Shown here: in pieces, positions 31,671-35,256 of the stretch
Layout: every line of letters begins with the position of its first letter
Numbering within the stretch: the stretch's first letter is position 1
Assembly (NCBI GenBank): GCA_035529695.1
Contig: DATKWD010000161.1
Location: forward strand, 1 to 35,256
From: DATKWD01 sp035529695
GTDB taxonomy: Bacteria > Actinomycetota > Acidimicrobiia > Acidimicrobiales > Salinilacustritrichaceae
DNA: 35,256 nt
Direction: 5' to 3'
Made by a program: the position numbers and the translations under genes
The notes under the pieces: model-generated
The model's input: the letters and a program-made list of their open reading frames with translations, nothing else
The model's database searches: none
What the model was told of the DNA's origin: nothing

Positions 31671-32702
31671 GTGAAGATCGCCATGCTGACCGGAGGGGGA
31701 GACTGCCCAGGGCTGAACGCCGTGATGAGAGCCGTTGCCAGGAAGGGCGAACGGGTTCACGGCGACGAACTCGTCGGCTTCCGCGACGGGTGGCGTGGGG
31801 CGATCGAGAACGACCTCATCCCACTCGACGTCGAGGCGTTCCGTGGCACGTTGCCCCGCGGTGGCACGATCATCGGCTCGTCACGCACCAACCCCTACAA
31901 GGTCGACGGAGGTCCGGCAGCGGTCCGGTCCACCATCGAGGCCAACGGGATCGATGCACTGATCGCCATCGGCGGCGAGGACACCCTGGGCGTCGCGTCC
32001 CGACTGGCGGGCGAAGGTGTGCACGTGGTCGGCGTGCCCAAGACCATCGACAATGATCTGTCGGCGACCGAGATGACGTTCGGCTTCCAGACGTCGGTCC
32101 AGGTGTGCGTCGATGCCATCGACCGTCTCCACACGACCGCCGAGAGCCACGACCGGGTGATGGTGGTCGAGGTGATGGGACGACACGCAGGACACATCGC
32201 GACCTGGGCCGGCATCGCGGGGGGTGCGACCATGACGTTGATACCCGAAGTGCCGTTCGACGTCGAAGAGGTGTGCGACGCGATTCGCCACCGACACGAG
32301 CACGGTCGTCGTCTCGCCTCGATCGTCGTCGTGTCCGAAGGCGCAACGGTCAAGGAGGGGTCGATGGAGCTTCAGTCAGCCGAGACCGATGCGTTCGGCC
32401 ACGTCAAGCTCGGCGGCATCGGAAACTGGTTGGCAGGTGAGATCGAAGCCAAAACGGGTTACGAGACCCGGGTCACCACGCTCGGGCACGTGCAGCGCGG
32501 CGGGACACCCACCGCGTTCGACCGGGTGCTCGCCACCCGATTCGGCATCGCGGCGATCGACGCGGTCCATGCATCGGACTGGGGGAAGATGGTCGCCCTG
32601 CGAAGCGGCTCGATCGTGAGGGTCCCGCTCGAAGACGCGACCGCAGAGCTGAAGCTCGTCGACGCGGAGCTCTACGACGTCGCCAAGGTCTTCTTCGGCT
32701 GA
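31671..32702 (+). CDS. 6-phosphofructokinase, predicted pyrophosphate-dependent
   Basis: The 343-aa protein phosphorylates fructose-6-phosphate. It has LTGGGDCPGLNAVMR at 6-20, the GGEDTLG loop with Asp104, PKTIDNDL with Lys124 and the catalytic TIDND, EVMGRHAG, and HVQRGGTPTAFDR. In this family Gly104/Gly124 mark ATP enzymes and Asp104/Lys124 mark enzymes using pyrophosphate, as in Amycolatopsis. Both positions here are of the pyrophosphate type. If so, the reaction is reversible and serves glycolysis and gluconeogenesis. GTG 31671 has AAGGAG six bases upstream. It is divergent from glpK. Confidence 0.9.
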   Translation: MKIAMLTGGGDCPGLNAVMRAVARKGERVHGDELVGFRDGWRGAIENDLIPLDVEAFRGTLPRGGTIIGSSRTNPYKVDGGPAAVRSTIEANGIDALIAIGGEDTLGVASRLAGEGVHVVGVPKTIDNDLSATEMTFGFQTSVQVCVDAIDRLHTTAESHDRVMVVEVMGRHAGHIATWAGIAGGATMTLIPEVPFDVEEVCDAIRHRHEHGRRLASIVVVSEGATVKEGSMELQSAETDAFGHVKLGGIGNWLAGEIEAKTGYETRVTTLGHVQRGGTPTAFDRVLATRFGIAAIDAVHASDWGKMVALRSGSIVRVPLEDATAELKLVDAELYDVAKVFFG

Positions 32703-32744
32703 GGAGTCAGAGCCGGGGCGGGTACGTGGGGACGGCGCAGCTCG

Positions 32745-33365
32745 CTAGTTCTCCGGTCCGATCGTCGGTGTGAAGCTGCGGTAGTCCGAGCAGTCGACCG
32801 GGTCGGACTCGAGCACCCCTCCGTCGACCACGACCGACTTGGGCTCGTTGTCGATCCGGAAGCTGACTCGGTCGACGCCTTCGATCTCGGTCGCAGTGCA
32901 CACGATCTGTGCGAAGAGGCCGGCTTGGGCGTCGCCGATCACGGTCAGCAGGTTCTCGTTGAAGTTGAGCACCAAGAGGTTCTCGTCGAGGACCGCGCCG
33001 AGCAGGATGGTGCTGTCGGGAATGTTGCTGATCAGGCCCGACTCGTTGGGATCGTCTTCGTCGGGCTTGAGGTCGAGCAGCGTCGAGATGATGTCTGCGG
33101 GCGTCGGAGACTTCGCGACCTCTCGGGTCACTGCGGCGAGTTCGGTTCCGTCCTCGCCCGATCGGATCAGGTAGAGCGTCGCCGGCTGGGTGTTGACACC
33201 GGAAGGGTCGGTGGACGACGTGCTGATGTCGGATTCGAGCAGTGAGAACGGGACGTCGTCGGCAGCGATGACACGCGGATCGCCGTCGGAGCTCACACCG
33301 CATGCCGCAAGGGCGGCGGCGATCGAGACGATGAGAGCGATCAGGCGCTGGCGGCGGGGGGTCAT
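32745..33365 (-). CDS. GerMN-domain lipoprotein linked to MtrAB
   Basis: The 206-aa product has a signal ending ALAACG (lipobox with Cys22) and a GerMN-type domain from about 60: ATLYLIRSGEDGTELAAVTREV, then PADIISTLLDL, LDENLLVLNFNENLL and FAQIVCTATEIEGVDRVSFRIDNE. GerMN is also found in LpqB, the lipoprotein that partners the MtrB kinase in mycobacteria and corynebacteria. LpqB is nearly 600 aa with a beta-propeller; this one is GerMN only. ATG 33365 overlaps the mtrB stop by four bases (ATGA). It probably sits outside the membrane and modulates MtrB. Confidence 0.82.
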   Translation of the reverse strand: MTPRRQRLIALIVSIAAALAACGVSSDGDPRVIAADDVPFSLLESDISTSSTDPSGVNTQPATLYLIRSGEDGTELAAVTREVAKSPTPADIISTLLDLKPDEDDPNESGLISNIPDSTILLGAVLDENLLVLNFNENLLTVIGDAQAGLFAQIVCTATEIEGVDRVSFRIDNEPKSVVVDGGVLESDPVDCSDYRSFTPTIGPEN

Positions 33366-34753
33366 GTGACCTCCAAGGGTAGATCGACCACGAACCGTGC
33401 TCCTTCGCAGCCGTCGGGTCGGTCCTCGACGAACACGCGACCGCCGTGGAGGTTCACGTGCTCGGCGACGAGCGCGAGACCGAGTCCGACGCCCTCGGTC
33501 GCGCCACGCCGGTTCGCCGATCCGGCACGGGAGAAGCGTTCGAAGATCTTGCCGCGGTCCTCCGCCGAGACACCCTCGCCCTCGTCCTCGACGCCGAGGT
33601 GGACGCGTTCGCCGACCTTGTCGATCGTCACCCGCGTCGCTCCGCCACCGTACTTGCGGGCGTTGTCGAGGAGGTTGGCGATCACGCGGACGAGACGTCG
33701 CTTGTCAGCGTGCACGATCGCTCCGGCGAGCGACGGGTCGACTTCGACCGGTACCTCGTCGTGGCTGAAGGCCACCGCCTGCATCACCAGCTCGGCCAGG
33801 TGGACCTCGGTGAGCTCGAGCTGCATGACGCCGGCGTCGAAGCGCGAGATCTCGAGCAGGTCCTCGACGAGCTGGCGGAACCGGTCGATGTCGGCCACCA
33901 GGAGATCGAGTGCGGATTGCGAGCGCTCGGACAGTTCGTCGCGTCGGGTCTCGAGGACTTCGATCGATGCCGACAGCGTCATCAGCGGCGAGCGGAGCTC
34001 GTGGCTCACATCAGATGCGAACTGGGCGTCGCGTTCGATCCGCAGTGACAGCGCCTCGACCATCTCGTCGAACGACCGGCTGATCGGCTTGAGATCGGGG
34101 TCGTCGGTCGCTCCGAGGCGGGTGTCGAGGTTGCCGGTGGCCACCTCGTGTGCGGCCTCGCCGAGCTGGGTCAGCGGCTGGAGCACGCGACGTGCCATCC
34201 AGGCCCCGAAGCCGGCGCCGGCGAGCGTGGTGATGAGTGAGGCGGCCATCAGGGTGAGGGCGAGTGACTCGAGGCTCGAATCGATCTCGCCGAGCGAGGC
34301 GATCTCGAAGTATGCCGCGTTCTGTGCTGGTATCGGCACGCCGATGGCCAGGCGCATCTCACCGTCGAGGTCGTAGCGCTGCATCGCGGGTTGGCTGGCG
34401 AGCACGGCGACGGTGAGCTGGTCGGGGAGCGCGGACTCGTCGATGGCCGAGTCGGGTGAGAACCACTGACCCCCCGCTTCGTCGGCGACGAACAGCAGTG
34501 TCTGCGAGCCGTTCGGGGTCGGCAACGATTGGAGCAGTTCCAACTGGCTGGGGTCGATCGGGTTGAGCTGCCGACGGACCGTGCGAGCGTTCAGGTAGAA
34601 CTGCGTGCTCGCCGACGACTCCTTTTCGGTCACGAGGTTCGTGCGGGTCAGTCCCCACGCGATGCCCGACAGCATCGTCGACAGCAGGAGCGCGCCGACT
34701 GCGAACGCCAGGATCATCCGAGCGCGCAGGCCGAGGCGGCGGAGGAGCCGCAT
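33362..34753 (-). CDS. mtrB: Sensor histidine kinase, MtrB-like
   Basis: The 463-aa kinase has two transmembrane helices (about 13-35 and 163-185) flanking an extracellular sensor domain and a HAMP domain (RRVLQPLTQLGEAAHEVATGNLDTR). The dimerisation helix carries His251 (FASDVSHELRSPLMT), and a HATPase domain has NLLDNARKYG, VEDEGEGV, FERFSRAG and GVGLGLALV boxes. MtrB controls cell division and wall metabolism through MtrA in actinobacteria. The ATG at 34753 is five bases after the mtrA stop; a longer frame through mtrA is false. It is followed by the GerMN lipoprotein. Confidence 0.9.
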   Translation of the reverse strand: MRLLRRLGLRARMILAFAVGALLLSTMLSGIAWGLTRTNLVTEKESSASTQFYLNARTVRRQLNPIDPSQLELLQSLPTPNGSQTLLFVADEAGGQWFSPDSAIDESALPDQLTVAVLASQPAMQRYDLDGEMRLAIGVPIPAQNAAYFEIASLGEIDSSLESLALTLMAASLITTLAGAGFGAWMARRVLQPLTQLGEAAHEVATGNLDTRLGATDDPDLKPISRSFDEMVEALSLRIERDAQFASDVSHELRSPLMTLSASIEVLETRRDELSERSQSALDLLVADIDRFRQLVEDLLEISRFDAGVMQLELTEVHLAELVMQAVAFSHDEVPVEVDPSLAGAIVHADKRRLVRVIANLLDNARKYGGGATRVTIDKVGERVHLGVEDEGEGVSAEDRGKIFERFSRAGSANRRGATEGVGLGLALVAEHVNLHGGRVFVEDRPDGCEGARFVVDLPLEVT

Positions 34754-34758
34754 GGGTC

Positions 34759-35256
34759 TCAGACCTGGAGCTTGTAGCCGAGACCGCGAACGGTGACGAC
34801 GTGGCGCGGGTTGGCCGGGTCGTTCTCGACCTTGGTCCGGAGCCGCCGGATGTGGACGTCGACGAGCCGACCATCGCCGAAGTAGCCGTAGCCCCAGACC
34901 CGCTCGAGCAGCACCTCGCGGGAGAAGACCCGCCCGGGACTCGACGCGAGCTCGACGAGCAGACGGAATTCGGTCTTGGTGAGGTGTACGTCCTGTCCGT
35001 TGCGCCGGACCACGCCTTCGTCGGGGATGATCTCGAGTTCGCCGAACCGGAGATGGGCACTTCCCGAATCGGTCGAGCGGGCTCTGCGCAGCAGGGCGCG
35101 GATCCGAGCCGAGAGCTCCTTCGGTGCGAACGGCTTGGTGAGGTAGTCGTCGGCACCCGCTTCGAGGCCGGCCACGACATCGTGGGTGTCGGCTCGGGCC
35201 GTCACCATCACGATCGGCACGTCGGAGCTGCGTCGAACCGACCGGCACACCTCGAA
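34759..35256 (-). CDS. mtrA: OmpR-family response regulator, MtrA-like (5' end missing)
   Basis: The last 165 residues of the regulator are present. The receiver-domain remainder has DVPIVMVTAR (conserved Thr) and YLTKPF (conserved Lys), ending in IRALLRRA. The winged-helix DNA-binding domain has LTKTEFRLLVELASSPGRVFSREVLLERVWGYGYFGDGRLVDVHIRRLRTKVE and ends RGLGYKLQV. The start and phospho-acceptor Asp lie beyond the right edge. Order mtrA-mtrB-lipoprotein is the conserved actinobacterial module, and the GYGYFGDGRLVDVHIRRLR recognition region agrees with MtrA. Confidence 0.9.
   Translation of the reverse strand, partial: FEVCRSVRRSSDVPIVMVTARADTHDVVAGLEAGADDYLTKPFAPKELSARIRALLRRARSTDSGSAHLRFGELEIIPDEGVVRRNGQDVHLTKTEFRLLVELASSPGRVFSREVLLERVWGYGYFGDGRLVDVHIRRLRTKVENDPANPRHVVTVRGLGYKLQV

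Overview
This is a high-GC chromosomal segment from an actinobacterium, most likely of the class Acidimicrobiia. The evidence is a WhiB-family regulator, an MtrA/MtrB-type two-component system, a PimB-like mannosyltransferase, an actinobacterial DEDDh-exonuclease/UvrC fusion and many starts preceded at 6-7 nt by a TANNNT hexamer (leaderless transcripts). No insertion sequence, phage gene, CRISPR array or tRNA was found. Most of the window is ordinary core genome; the loosest part is about 0.7-3.0 kb.

Layout. 0-7 kb: the 3' tail of an unknown gene, a YccF membrane protein, a lipoprotein, a decayed stretch with an HNH-nuclease remnant, a GT-C type membrane glycosyltransferase, a secreted DUF4397 protein, the RNase P RNA gene (rnpB, minus strand, 5742-6124) and a DUF6159-like membrane protein. 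7-14 kb, minus strand: a PhnB-like protein, then a tightly packed operon reading glpD, an alkyl-DHAP-synthase-like flavoprotein, a small membrane protein, a divergent FGGY kinase and, after a 66-bp gap with two hairpins, a cytochrome P450. 14-18.4 kb: whiB overlapping trpD, a TetR regulator, a membrane-anchored coiled-coil protein and the DEDDh/GIY-YIG fusion.

18.4-28.3 kb, plus strand: a long run of close or overlapping genes: zinc-ribbon protein, SepH-like mini-protein, queG, pimB-like glycosyltransferase, membrane protein, SRPBCC protein, ArsA/Get3-like ATPase, a small acidic protein, an 855-aa SMC-like coiled-coil protein without a Walker A motif, an eRF1-like (baeRF/Vms1-type) protein and a ROK sugar kinase. 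Part of the order (trpD, exonuclease-UvrC, pimB, SRPBCC, ArsA) recalls the Mycobacterium tuberculosis Rv2192c-Rv2184c neighbourhood. 28.3-35.3 kb: an AlaC-like aminotransferase, a TetR gene overlapping a canonical glpK, a divergently transcribed phosphofructokinase with the residues of a pyrophosphate-dependent enzyme, and a GerMN lipoprotein downstream of mtrB and mtrA, the latter cut by the window edge.

How the genes fit together: glycerol and triose-phosphate metabolism recurs (glpD, canonical glpK, a divergent FGGY kinase, an AGPS-like flavoprotein, phosphofructokinase, ROK glucokinase). The most novel-looking items are the ArsA plus degenerate SMC-like pair, the FGGY kinase that has lost glycerol-contacting residues inside an ether-lipid-like operon, and the leaderless promoter grammar, which resolves several start codons.
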